Shown: one piece after another, positions 1 to 5,908 of the stretch | Position numbering within the stretch: the stretch's first letter is position 1 | Layout of the letters: the number at the start of each line of letters is the position of its first letter | From: Actinomycetes bacterium | GTDB lineage: Bacteria > Actinomycetota > Thermoleophilia > Solirubrobacterales > Solirubrobacteraceae | Assembly: GCA_023404805.1 (NCBI GenBank) | Contig: JAEYAL010000339.1 | Span: forward strand, 1 to 5,951 | Length of the DNA stretch: 5,951 nucleotides | Direction: 5' to 3' | Translations under genes and position numbers: made by a program | Notes under the pieces: model-generated | Databases searched by the model: none | What the model saw: the letters and a program-made list of their open reading frames with translations, nothing else | Told to the model about the DNA's origin: nothing

Positions 1-12
1 GCGCACTCGGTC

Positions 13-59
13 GGGGGGGGGGGGGGCGGGGGGGGGGGCGGGGGGGGGGGGGGGGGGGG
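13..59. repeat. Poly-G tract at the left end
   Basis: Three G runs (13-26, 28-38, 40-59) are separated by single C residues at 27 and 39. No gene signal lies here. The tract could be a genuine G-quadruplex-prone homopolymer, but its position at the extreme end of the window, mirrored by C runs at the other end, makes a sequencing or assembly artefact more likely. Confidence 0.85.
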
Positions 60-73
60 TGAAAGCAGGGGCG

Positions 74-113
74 CGCGACCTGCCCGCCACCGGGTTGCGG
101 CAGGCAGGTCGCG
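74..113 (-). terminator. Hairpin terminator downstream of the propeller gene
   Basis: A perfect 11-bp inverted repeat, CGCGACCTGCC (74-84) and GGCAGGTCGCG (103-113), encloses an 18-nt loop. It begins 9 bases past the stop codon of the minus-strand gene, where an intrinsic terminator would sit. On the minus-strand transcript the stem is not followed by a proper U tract, only by a short CUUUC about 10 nt further on. Efficiency is therefore uncertain, although GC-rich actinomycete terminators often lack the U run. Confidence 0.55.
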
Positions 114-122
114 GGGAGTGCC

Positions 123-1835
123 CTAGCGGCGCAGCGAAGCCTTGATCGACTTCTGGACCTTGGCCGTGGAGCCCGCGGCGGTGAACGTCGCGGTGAGCGT
201 GCCCTTGACGGACTTCTTCTGCTTCAGCTTGTCCTTGCCGTACTTGGTCTTGGACAGCGTCAGGCTGTACTCGCCGGCCTTGGCGGCGGTGCGCTTGCCC
301 GTCGCGATCGTGCGGCCAGCGGAGGTGACCTTCACGTTCAGGACGCCGGCTCCCGGAGCGGTGAACGACAGCTTGCTGCCGAGCAGCTTCAGCGACGACA
401 GCTCGAGCGCGAGCGAGTTCAGCCCGTCCTTGCCGGCCGGGCCAGCAGCGCCGGCCGGCCCGGGCGCGCCGTCCTTGCCGTTCGTGAGCGCGTCGGTCGG
501 GCGGCTGATCTTGATCGCCTGGATCTGGCCGTCGCCGTTGACGTTCGTGCGCTGGCTCGAGACGTAGACGACACCCGAGGCCGGATCGACGTCGGCGTCG
601 ACGGCGCTGCCGGTGGTCGCGACGCTCGTCACGTACTCGAGCGTCCTGGCGTCGATCACCGCGACCGAGCGGCCGGTCAGCGTCGGGACGTAGACCAGGC
701 CACGTTCACCATCGACGTTGACCGCGTTCGGGCGGCCCGGAACCTCGATGGTCTTGATGACCTTGCGGAAGTTCGCGCTCGCCGGATCGAGGTCGATGAC
801 CGAGACGGTCGGCGTCGCGCTCTCGGAGTTCGCCGTGTAGAGCTTCTTGCCGACGGCGTCGAAGCCCGGGCGGGCGTTGTCGCCGACACCGGTGATGGTC
901 GCGACCACCGCGCCGTCGTTGAGCGTCTTGTTGAGGGGGTCGCCCGTGTTGACCTTGCTCAGGTCGATGACCTTGACGGCCTTCTCGCCGCCGTTCGGCG
1001 GGTAGATGCCGGCGTAGAGGAGGTTGTTCGCCTCGTCGAGCGCCAAGCCGACGGCGCCTGGGACGGTGATCGTCGCCTCGACGGCCTTGGTCTGCGTGTT
1101 GAACTGGACGACGGAGCCGGTCGACGCGTTGTAGCCCGCGACGTACGCCTTGTGGCGCGTGGAGTCCACGACGGGGGTGCGCGCGCGGACCAGCCCGCTG
1201 GCCGCCGGCTGGATCAGGTCGGTGTCCTTGAGGGCCTGCGCGGCCGACGCCTTGTAGATCGCGACAGAGCTGGTGCGGGTCTGCACGGTGACGATGGTCG
1301 GGTCCGGCTGGCCCGAGCCGTTCGTCGTCTTGTAGTCGACGGCGACGCCGTACGGGTACTGGCCCGTGTTGTTGTTGCTGGCGGTCGCGCGGCCCGAGGC
1401 CGGGATGGTGGTCGGCCACGTGAGCGGGCCGCCGATGGTCGTGCCGTCGGCGCCCGTGAGGCCGGTGAAGGACCAGTACTTCAGGAAGGTGTGGTTGGCC
1501 GTGCTCAGCGAGGCGATGCGGCCGGTCGGCGAGGTGATCGTCGTCTGGACGTACTTGTCGCTGTAGCCGCCGGCGCCGCTGTTGAGCGCCGGGTCCCAGA
1601 CCCAGTCGCGCTGGTACGTGCCGCCCGACGCGTCCGCCGCGTAGAGCACGCGCTGGACCGGGTCGATCGCGGTCTCGTACCCGAGCTGGACGCCGGTGGT
1701 GATGTTCTGGACGGTGGCCGTCCAACCGGGCTGGTTGGTCGGAGCGGCAAGCGCGGAGCCAGCCGTGCTGGCCAGGATGGCGGTGGCGCCGATTGCAGCA
1801 CCGAGGCCGCGCTTGAGGGGGGACGGGTCGATCAA
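123..1835 (-). CDS. Secreted YVTN-type beta-propeller protein with collagen-like stretch
   Basis: The product has 570 residues and is predicted to be exported. Residues 1-30 form a signal peptide: Lys8 and Arg9, a hydrophobic core, then a SALA-A cleavage site. Residues about 50-446 look like a beta-propeller of the YVTN/NHL type. Blade-like units such as VDSTRHKAYVAGYN (about 223-236), LDEANNLLYAGIY (266-278), VGKKLYTANSES, GERGLVYVPTL and PASGVVYVSSQ each pair a D/G turn with a short YV strand, and VIDL or VIDAR strands recur. Residues 453-471 are six Gly-X-Y collagen-like triplets (GKDGAPGPAG onward). Residues about 475-570 form a Lys-rich beta domain ending in LRR, similar to C-terminal domains I associate with exported Thermoleophilia proteins. 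There is no LPXTG motif or C-terminal membrane anchor. The start is TTG, chosen because GGAG lies 5 nt upstream and the signal peptide follows directly; the protein has no other Met. It also has no Cys. The partner or ligand is unknown. A scaffold or binding role at the cell surface is inferred; no catalytic motif is seen. Confidence 0.85.
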   Translation of the reverse strand: MIDPSPLKRGLGAAIGATAILASTAGSALAAPTNQPGWTATVQNITTGVQLGYETAIDPVQRVLYAADASGGTYQRDWVWDPALNSGAGGYSDKYVQTTITSPTGRIASLSTANHTFLKYWSFTGLTGADGTTIGGPLTWPTTIPASGRATASNNNTGQYPYGVAVDYKTTNGSGQPDPTIVTVQTRTSSVAIYKASAAQALKDTDLIQPAASGLVRARTPVVDSTRHKAYVAGYNASTGSVVQFNTQTKAVEATITVPGAVGLALDEANNLLYAGIYPPNGGEKAVKVIDLSKVNTGDPLNKTLNDGAVVATITGVGDNARPGFDAVGKKLYTANSESATPTVSVIDLDPASANFRKVIKTIEVPGRPNAVNVDGERGLVYVPTLTGRSVAVIDARTLEYVTSVATTGSAVDADVDPASGVVYVSSQRTNVNGDGQIQAIKISRPTDALTNGKDGAPGPAGAAGPAGKDGLNSLALELSSLKLLGSKLSFTAPGAGVLNVKVTSAGRTIATGKRTAAKAGEYSLTLSKTKYGKDKLKQKKSVKGTLTATFTAAGSTAKVQKSIKASLRR

Positions 1836-1840
1836 GGGAT

Positions 1841-1844
1841 CTCC
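1841..1844 (-). promoter_or_regulatory. Ribosome binding site that sets the TTG start
   Basis: The minus strand reads GGAG-ATCCC-TTG, giving a 5-nt spacer to the start codon at 1835-1833. No ATG or GTG occurs in frame nearby, so this site decides the start. It is the only convincing Shine-Dalgarno among the three genes. Confidence 0.75.
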
Positions 1845-1862
1845 GTATCGCCGGGGATGAAT

Positions 1863-1886
1863 CGCTTCCGGACGCGTCCCGAAGCG
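1863..1886. promoter_or_regulatory. 24-bp palindrome in the leader of the propeller gene
   Basis: The sequence runs CGCTTC-C-GGACGCGTCC-C-GAAGCG, a palindrome broken only by one symmetric C/C pair (1869 and 1880) and centred on ACGCGT. It ends 27 nt upstream of the TTG start. It could be a dimeric repressor operator or, on the transcript, a leader stem-loop. The symmetry is seen directly; the role is inferred. Confidence 0.5.
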
Positions 1887-1914
1887 GAGGTTGGCTTGGC
1901 CCGAGTAGGGCTGC

Positions 1915-1949
1915 CTATTAGGCCGCCCTTATTAGGCGGCCCTTACAAT
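1915..1949 (-). promoter_or_regulatory. AT-rich island, possible promoter of the propeller gene
   Basis: This is a rare AT-containing patch in very GC-rich DNA. On the minus strand it carries TAATAG (1920-1915) and TAATAA (1934-1929), both -10-like, about 80-100 nt upstream of the start, and TTGTAA (1948-1943), which is -35-like. None of the -35/-10 pairs has normal 16-18 nt spacing, so this is only a candidate region. Confidence 0.25.
1917..1944. repeat. 14-bp tandem direct repeat with nested hairpin
   Basis: ATTAGGCCGCCCTT (1917-1930) is followed at once by ATTAGGCGGCCCTT (1931-1944), which differs at one base. The single change makes GGCCGCC (1921-1927) the exact reverse complement of GGCGGCC (1935-1941), giving a 7-bp stem with a 7-nt loop. 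It lies between the two divergent genes and could act as an insulator or a binding site. Confidence 0.6.
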
Positions 1950-2000
1950 TGCACATGGCTGCGCGGCGTGCGGCTCGGGGTGGCCTGCGGCCCGGTCTGG

Positions 2001-2037
2001 GTTGCAGGTATGCGCCGCTGCGGTGGTTATGTGCGAC
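2001..2037 (+). repeat. 37-nt hairpin, repeat copy 1
   Basis: The arms GTTGCAGGTATGCGCCG and CGGTGGTTATGTGCGAC fold back on each other as an imperfect palindrome. Of 17 arm positions, 11 are Watson-Crick and three more are G-U if the plus strand is transcribed; three are true mismatches. Confidence 0.6.
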
Positions 2038-2075
2038 CCGCGGGCTGTCTGGTGGACGTTCGCCGCCCGGTCTGG

Positions 2076-2112
2076 GTTGCAGGTATGCGCCGCTGCGGTG
2101 GTTATGTGCGAC
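2076..2112 (+). repeat. 37-nt hairpin, repeat copy 2
   Basis: Identical in sequence to the hairpin at 2001-2037 and placed exactly 75 bp downstream of it. Confidence 0.6.
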
Positions 2113-2150
2113 CCGCGGGCTGTTTGGTGGACGTTCGCCGACCGGTCTGG

Positions 2151-2187
2151 GTTGCAGGTATGCGCCGCTGTGGTGCAAATCTGCAAC
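2151..2187 (+). repeat. 37-nt hairpin, repeat copy 3, nearly perfect
   Basis: The left arm is the same as in copies 1 and 2, but the right arm is TGGTGCAAATCTGCAAC and pairs far better. Thirteen of 17 positions are Watson-Crick, three are G-U on the plus strand, and only one (A-A) is a mismatch. This copy may be closest to the ancestral element. Confidence 0.7.
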
Positions 2188-2205
2188 TTGGCGGGTCGAG
2201 GGCGC

Positions 2206-2227
2206 CGTCGCGGGGCGGCCCGCGACG
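2206..2227. promoter_or_regulatory. Inverted repeat at the M20 gene promoter, candidate operator
   Basis: Perfect 9-bp arms CGTCGCGGG (2206-2214) and CCCGCGACG (2219-2227) flank a 4-nt centre. The element ends 4 bases before a TAGACT -10 box and covers the place where a -35 box would be, so a regulator bound here would control the M20 gene. In such GC-rich DNA some chance symmetry is expected. Confidence 0.4.
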
Positions 2228-2231
2228 CCCG

Positions 2232-2237
2232 TAGACT
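2232..2237 (+). promoter_or_regulatory. -10 box (TAGACT) of the M20 gene, probably leaderless
   Basis: TAGACT fits the actinobacterial TANNNT -10 consensus and lies 8 nt before the ATG at 2246. Transcription would then start at or next to the A of the start codon. No Shine-Dalgarno precedes the ATG, which supports leaderless translation. No clear -35 box is visible. Confidence 0.55.
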
Positions 2238-2245
2238 CGCCGCCC

Positions 2246-3373
2246 ATGACGACCCCCTCGACCCCGTCTGCCGCCGACGCCGTCGGCTCAATCGCCGACG
2301 CGGTCGTCGCGCTCGCCAAACAGCTGCACGCCGATCCGGAGATCGCGCGCGAGGAGGTGCGGGCGAGCCGGGCCTGTGCGGCGCTGCTCGAAGGCGCCGG
2401 CTTCGTGGTGACCTGGGGCGAGGGTGAGCTGCACACCGCGTTCCGCGCGACGCTCGACAGCGGGCGCCCGGGTCCGCGCGTGGCGATCCTCGGGGAGTAC
2501 GACGCCCTGCCCGGGCTCGGGCAGGGCTGCGGCCACAACCTGATCGCGGGCGCGTCGGTCGGCGCGGGGCTCGCGCTGGCGCGGGCTGGCGTCGCGGCCG
2601 GAGCGGTCGAGGTCTTCGGCTGCCCGGCTGAGGAGACGGGCTTCGGCAAGCCGGCGATGCTGCGCGCGGGGATGTTCGAGGGTGTCACGCATGCGCTGGC
2701 GTTCCACGGCGCGCCGTTCTGCGCGCCGCTGCTGTCCTGCCGGGCGATGCGCGCGCGGACCTACGCCTTCCGCGGCGCTCCGGCGCACGCCGGCATCGCG
2801 CCGTGGGAGGGCCGCAACGCGCTCGACGCCTGCGTGGCGTTCTACGCCGCGACGGCGCCGCTCCGCCAGCACGCGATGGACGGCGAGCGCGTCCACGGGA
2901 TCATCACCGACGGCGGCGACGCCTGGAACGTCGTGCCCGAGCGGGCCGCCGCGCGCTTCGGCATCCGCGCCGCGACCGGAGACCGAGCCGACCATCTGAT
3001 CGGCCGGCTCGACGCCGCCGCCCGCGGCGCCGCCGCGATGCACGGCTGCGAGGTCGACATCGTCGACCCCGAGTCGATGCAGCCGCTGGCGTTCGACGCC
3101 GAGATGGCCGACCTGCTCGCGCGGCACCTGGACGCCGTCGGCTACGCACCGGGCGAGCCGACGCCGATCGGCGCGTCGACCGACGTCGGCGACGTCAGCC
3201 AGGTCGTCCCGACCGCGCTCTTCTTCGCGCCCTCGTGGCCCGAAGGCACCGCGTTCCACTCGCAGGAGGCCGTCGACGCCTCGGGCTCGGCTCGTGGCTA
3301 CGAAGTCATGCTCGACGCGGCGCGCGTGCTGGCGGGCGCGGTGGCCGAGCTGCAAGCGCGCCCAGCGCACTGA
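2246..3373 (+). CDS. M20-family metallopeptidase/amidohydrolase
   Basis: The product has 375 residues, near the usual length of M20 amidohydrolases, and no signal peptide, so it is cytoplasmic. It should hydrolyse an amide or peptide bond of a small N-acylated amino acid or dipeptide; the substrate cannot be read from sequence. Motifs in order: GEYDALPGLGQGCGHN (83-98), with Cys95 and His97 as expected metal ligands; PAEETGFG (127-134), with the Glu129-Glu130 pair holding the general base and a ligand; LAFHG with His154; a lid/dimerisation domain at about 165-280 containing GAPAHAG and GRNALDA; STDVGDVSQVVP (311-322); and GTAFHSQE with His338, the last ligand. The Cys-x-His ligand pattern matches the M20D group (AbgB, ACY1L2/PM20D2-like, IAA-amino-acid hydrolases). 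The ATG at 2246 was chosen because the family N-terminus begins just after it and a -10 box lies 8 nt upstream. The frame is open further upstream, but only through the tandem repeats. The gene is divergent from the propeller gene and 43 bp before the next one. Confidence 0.9.
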   Translation: MTTPSTPSAADAVGSIADAVVALAKQLHADPEIAREEVRASRACAALLEGAGFVVTWGEGELHTAFRATLDSGRPGPRVAILGEYDALPGLGQGCGHNLIAGASVGAGLALARAGVAAGAVEVFGCPAEETGFGKPAMLRAGMFEGVTHALAFHGAPFCAPLLSCRAMRARTYAFRGAPAHAGIAPWEGRNALDACVAFYAATAPLRQHAMDGERVHGIITDGGDAWNVVPERAAARFGIRAATGDRADHLIGRLDAAARGAAAMHGCEVDIVDPESMQPLAFDAEMADLLARHLDAVGYAPGEPTPIGASTDVGDVSQVVPTALFFAPSWPEGTAFHSQEAVDASGSARGYEVMLDAARVLAGAVAELQARPAH

Positions 3374-3395
3374 TTTCTGGCACGAGGAAGCGGCC

Positions 3396-3413
3396 CCGGA
3401 ATCTATATTCCGG
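3396..3413. promoter_or_regulatory. 18-bp palindrome between the M20 and hydrolase-like genes
   Basis: Perfect 7-bp arms CCGGAAT (3396-3402) and ATTCCGG (3407-3413) flank CTAT. The element overlaps the TATATT box of the following gene, so an operator is one reading. It also starts 22 bases after the M20 stop and could act as a weak terminator hairpin, though no U run follows. Confidence 0.45.
3404..3409 (+). promoter_or_regulatory. -10 box (TATATT) of the hydrolase-like gene
   Basis: TATATT is 7 nt upstream of the ATG at 3417, the same leaderless geometry as at the M20 gene. It lies inside the 18-bp palindrome. No good -35 box is seen at 16-18 nt spacing. Confidence 0.45.
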
Positions 3414-3416
3414 TAA

Positions 3417-5879
3417 ATGATTTCGCTGAAATCTTGCGCGGATATGGAACGGTGTGGTAAGTACACTGCCGTGTACGCTCCCCGCCCGCGTGCGATAGCG
3501 ATAGTCATCGCGCTCGCATCGCTCGTAACCAGCCTGTCCTCCGCGAACGTCGCATCAGCGGCTCCTGAGTCGTCTCGGGTTCCACTGATGAAGCGCGTGA
3601 AGCCATACGAGAACTCCTCTCTTGCGGCTGCGTGGGCGCAGTATTCGGATCCGGCTCATCCGTCCGACGGAGGGGTCACCGACTGGTACACGGGCCGTGA
3701 CGACGTGTTGACGCTCGACCACGGATCTGACTACGCGACCTCGTGGGGGCCGCGGCAGTGGCACCCGAACACGTGGGCCTACCGCAAGGCCATCGCCTAC
3801 GGGTCGTGGCTTGGCTACCACACCAACGCCTCGACGTCCGCGATGTTCGTCAAGATCGCCGGGACCGGCGGTCAGTTTGCGGCAGTGAACTGGGGGTGTT
3901 CGGGAAGCGGGTGCTCACAGGTGCTGCTTGACGTCCGCCAGACGGCAGCCCAGAACTTCTGGTTGTACGGCGCTGAGACGGCTCCTGGCGGCGGGGTAGG
4001 CGCATTGCGCACCGGGCCGCCGACCAGCATCCCGAGCGCTGCCGACTGCAAAAACTTCGGTGCTCGCCAGCACGAAGGTGTGCTCGGCTTGCTGGTCTGC
4101 GGCTACAAGGGGCTCTGGCTCGACGACGTCTATTCCGATCTCTTCTGGCACAACACGTCGTCTGATCCGTCGGTCGTCGCCAACCTGACCACTGGCCAGA
4201 CGCTGAGCGGCGGCGACATCGCGGCGGGCAAGCTGGGCTTCAACGAGCAGCAGTGGGAGGACGGCGTCGTGACGCTGATGACGCGGCTCCGCAACGAGAT
4301 CAACGCCCTCAAGACTGCTGGTCTCATTCCGTCCTCGGCGGGCAAGGTGGCCATCAACTACAAGTGGGAGCAGTACGGTTTCGCCAAGTACGGCGACTCG
4401 CCCACGTTGACCACCGGCGCGAAGGCCGTCATGGCCAAGGCTGACTTTGTCGAACTCGAGCACGGCTTTGTCGACGGCGGGATTGCCGCGAACCCCGCGT
4501 CAGGTGAGCCGAACTACGCGACGCCCATCCGCCGACCGTATTCCTATGCGCGGCGCCGCGAGTACGTCCGCCAGGTCCATGCAGCTGGCTACCCCGTCCT
4601 CGAGGAGCTCACGAACTCGGCCGACATGGGCCTGACCGGTTGTCAGAGCCGCGAAAGCGACGCCGCCCATTTCACGGCCGCTCAGTACAACCTCGCATCG
4701 ACGTTGCTCAACTGGAAGCCGGGCGACATGGTGGGCGATATCTGCGACTACCCGAAGGCTGGCTGGGACGGCTACCTCACCGATCTGGGGGCACCCGCGG
4801 TGCCGTACTCCGTGTCGGCGCCGGACGGTGGCGTGTACACGACGCCTCAGGGCTTCCTGCGGCGCGACTTCGAGCGCGGTTCGGTCATCGTGGCTCCGCC
4901 CGGAATCAGCGGAACGATCACGTTGTCGTCTCCGATGGACATGCGCGCGAACAACTCTGCGTCGAACACGGTGCAGCGCGTTTCGTCGGTGACGCTCTCC
5001 CAGCGGCAGGGTGCGGTTCTGATGAACCCGACGGGCGTGCTCAACGACCACGTCGACGATTCCAAGACCGATCTCCCGCTCTACCGCGCCTCGAACAAGA
5101 CCTGGACCGTCTTCAACATGGCCGGCACCTACTGGCAGGACAATCTCGGCGGGGCCTCGGGCTCGCCTGTCCCAGGGGACTATTTCGGCAACTCGAAGTC
5201 CGACATGGCGCTGTACAACGCGACGACGCAAACGTGGACCATCAAGCCGTTCATGGGCGGGAGCACGTGGACGCTGAACTGGGGAGTTGCGAACGCGGTC
5301 GCGGTGCCCGGCGACTACGTCGGCGACTCGCGAGCCGACCTCGCGCTCTACCAGCCATCGACGGGCAAGTGGTTCATCCGAACCGTGTCGAGCCCGTACG
5401 TCTGGACCGTCAACTGGGGCACGCCCGGCGAGATCCCGGTGCCCGGTGACTACGTCGACGACGACAAGTACGACTTCGCGATGTACAAGCCCGCCACGAG
5501 CACGTCGTTCGGGCATTGGTCGATCCGCAGTCTCGACGTCGTTGGCTGGGGCTTCGATTGGGGATCGGTCGGTGAGGTGCCGGTCCCGGGTGACTACGTC
5601 GAGACCGGCAAAGCCGACCTGACGATGCACAACTCCGGCACCGGCAACTGGTGGATCAGAAGCTTCCAGACGGTCGGCTGGCCGCAGTCATGGGGTTCGG
5701 CTGGCGAGATCGCGACACCTGGCGACTTCGTCGGCGACGGCAAGGCCGACTTCGGCGTCTACAACTCGACGACGCACAAGTGGTGGATCCGCAGCTGGGA
5801 CGTCCCGGGTGGCTGGCCAGCCGTCTCCGCAGGGACCGACGGAGAGTCGCCCGTGCCGGTCGTCCCCGTGATGCCGTAG
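3417..5879 (+). CDS. Secreted glycoside-hydrolase-like protein with six C-terminal repeats
   Basis: The product has 820 residues. A signal peptide has its hydrophobic core at about 26-41 and an ASA-AP cleavage site after residue 48. Residues about 58-460 resemble a TIM-barrel glycoside hydrolase of the putative GHL15/GH114-like kind. GLWLDDVYSD (232-241) has the Asp pair (236/237) expected at a barrel strand end, and VAINYKW (311-317), FVELEHGF (344-351, Glu346/348) and VLEELTN (394-400) are further acidic or strand-end motifs. Residues about 470-537 form a beta domain (RRDFERGSVIVAPP ... QGAVLMNP) of the kind that closes such enzymes. Residues 541-812 hold six repeats of about 45 residues: PGDYxGDxxADxALY, then a WxIR strand, then a W-rich strand. 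PGD[YF] occurs at 586, 631, 676, 724 and 768; the first repeat lacks it. These resemble FG-GAP/VCBS-type repeats and may form a propeller or bind glycans. Six Cys remain after signal cleavage, allowing disulfides. The polysaccharide substrate is unknown. The start is uncertain: ATG 3417 fits the -10 box, but ATG 3444 or GTG 3471 would give a more compact signal peptide. GC content looks lower than in the neighbouring genes, especially over the first 250 bases. Confidence 0.8.
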   Translation: MISLKSCADMERCGKYTAVYAPRPRAIAIVIALASLVTSLSSANVASAAPESSRVPLMKRVKPYENSSLAAAWAQYSDPAHPSDGGVTDWYTGRDDVLTLDHGSDYATSWGPRQWHPNTWAYRKAIAYGSWLGYHTNASTSAMFVKIAGTGGQFAAVNWGCSGSGCSQVLLDVRQTAAQNFWLYGAETAPGGGVGALRTGPPTSIPSAADCKNFGARQHEGVLGLLVCGYKGLWLDDVYSDLFWHNTSSDPSVVANLTTGQTLSGGDIAAGKLGFNEQQWEDGVVTLMTRLRNEINALKTAGLIPSSAGKVAINYKWEQYGFAKYGDSPTLTTGAKAVMAKADFVELEHGFVDGGIAANPASGEPNYATPIRRPYSYARRREYVRQVHAAGYPVLEELTNSADMGLTGCQSRESDAAHFTAAQYNLASTLLNWKPGDMVGDICDYPKAGWDGYLTDLGAPAVPYSVSAPDGGVYTTPQGFLRRDFERGSVIVAPPGISGTITLSSPMDMRANNSASNTVQRVSSVTLSQRQGAVLMNPTGVLNDHVDDSKTDLPLYRASNKTWTVFNMAGTYWQDNLGGASGSPVPGDYFGNSKSDMALYNATTQTWTIKPFMGGSTWTLNWGVANAVAVPGDYVGDSRADLALYQPSTGKWFIRTVSSPYVWTVNWGTPGEIPVPGDYVDDDKYDFAMYKPATSTSFGHWSIRSLDVVGWGFDWGSVGEVPVPGDYVETGKADLTMHNSGTGNWWIRSFQTVGWPQSWGSAGEIATPGDFVGDGKADFGVYNSTTHKWWIRSWDVPGGWPAVSAGTDGESPVPVVPVMP
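3461..3476. promoter_or_regulatory. 16-bp palindrome near the hydrolase-like gene start
   Basis: GTACAC-TGCC-GTGTAC has perfect 6-bp arms, typical of a small dimeric operator. It lies within the coding sequence if translation begins at 3417 or 3444, but would overlap the start if translation begins at GTG 3471. TACACT (3462-3467) within it also fits TANNNT. Confidence 0.35.
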
Positions 5880-5908
5880 CTCTCGCGGCGTGGCGCGGCC
5901 CGTGGTCG

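Larger units (their letters stand above)
1991..2187. repeat. 75-bp tandem repeat, two full copies and one partial
   Basis: Copies start at 1991, 2066 and 2141 with an exact 75-bp period. The first two differ at one base (C2049 versus T2124). The third begins with A instead of C, matches through about 2170 and then diverges. Each unit opens with CCGGTCTGG (A/C variant first base), then holds a 37-nt imperfect palindrome and, in the full copies, a spacer ending in GTGGACGTTCGCCG. The near identity of the full copies points to recent duplication. It is not a CRISPR array, because the spacers repeat as well. It sits in the divergent intergenic region. Function is unknown; multiple protein-binding sites or a structured RNA are possible. 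Confidence 0.9.

Noticed and set aside
1991..2187. CRISPR array
   Set aside because: The sequences between the palindromes are as conserved as the palindromes, so there are no unique spacers, and no cas gene is present.
1949..2245. In-frame upstream extension of the M20 gene by 99 residues
   Set aside because: The extension runs through the 75-bp tandem repeats, has no family resemblance, and bypasses a good -10/ATG pair at 2232-2248.
1932..2291. Small proteins with a 25-residue repeated, Cys-containing peptide across the tandem repeat, on either strand
   Set aside because: 75 is a multiple of three, so any stop-free frame gives a repeated peptide. Several frames on both strands stay open, no ribosome binding site precedes them, and the palindromes explain the conservation better.
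3378..3393. TGGCAC resembling the -24 element of a sigma-54 promoter
   Set aside because: No GC element follows at the required spacing, and sigma-54 is generally absent from actinomycetes.
2288..3508. Long open frame on the minus strand opposite the M20 gene
   Set aside because: It is Arg/Ala-rich translation of the strand opposite a gene with intact metallopeptidase motifs, which is expected in high-GC DNA.
4500..5630. Long open frame on the minus strand opposite the hydrolase-like gene
   Set aside because: It is a shadow of the repeat domain; its apparent repeats mirror those of the plus-strand protein and it has no start signals.
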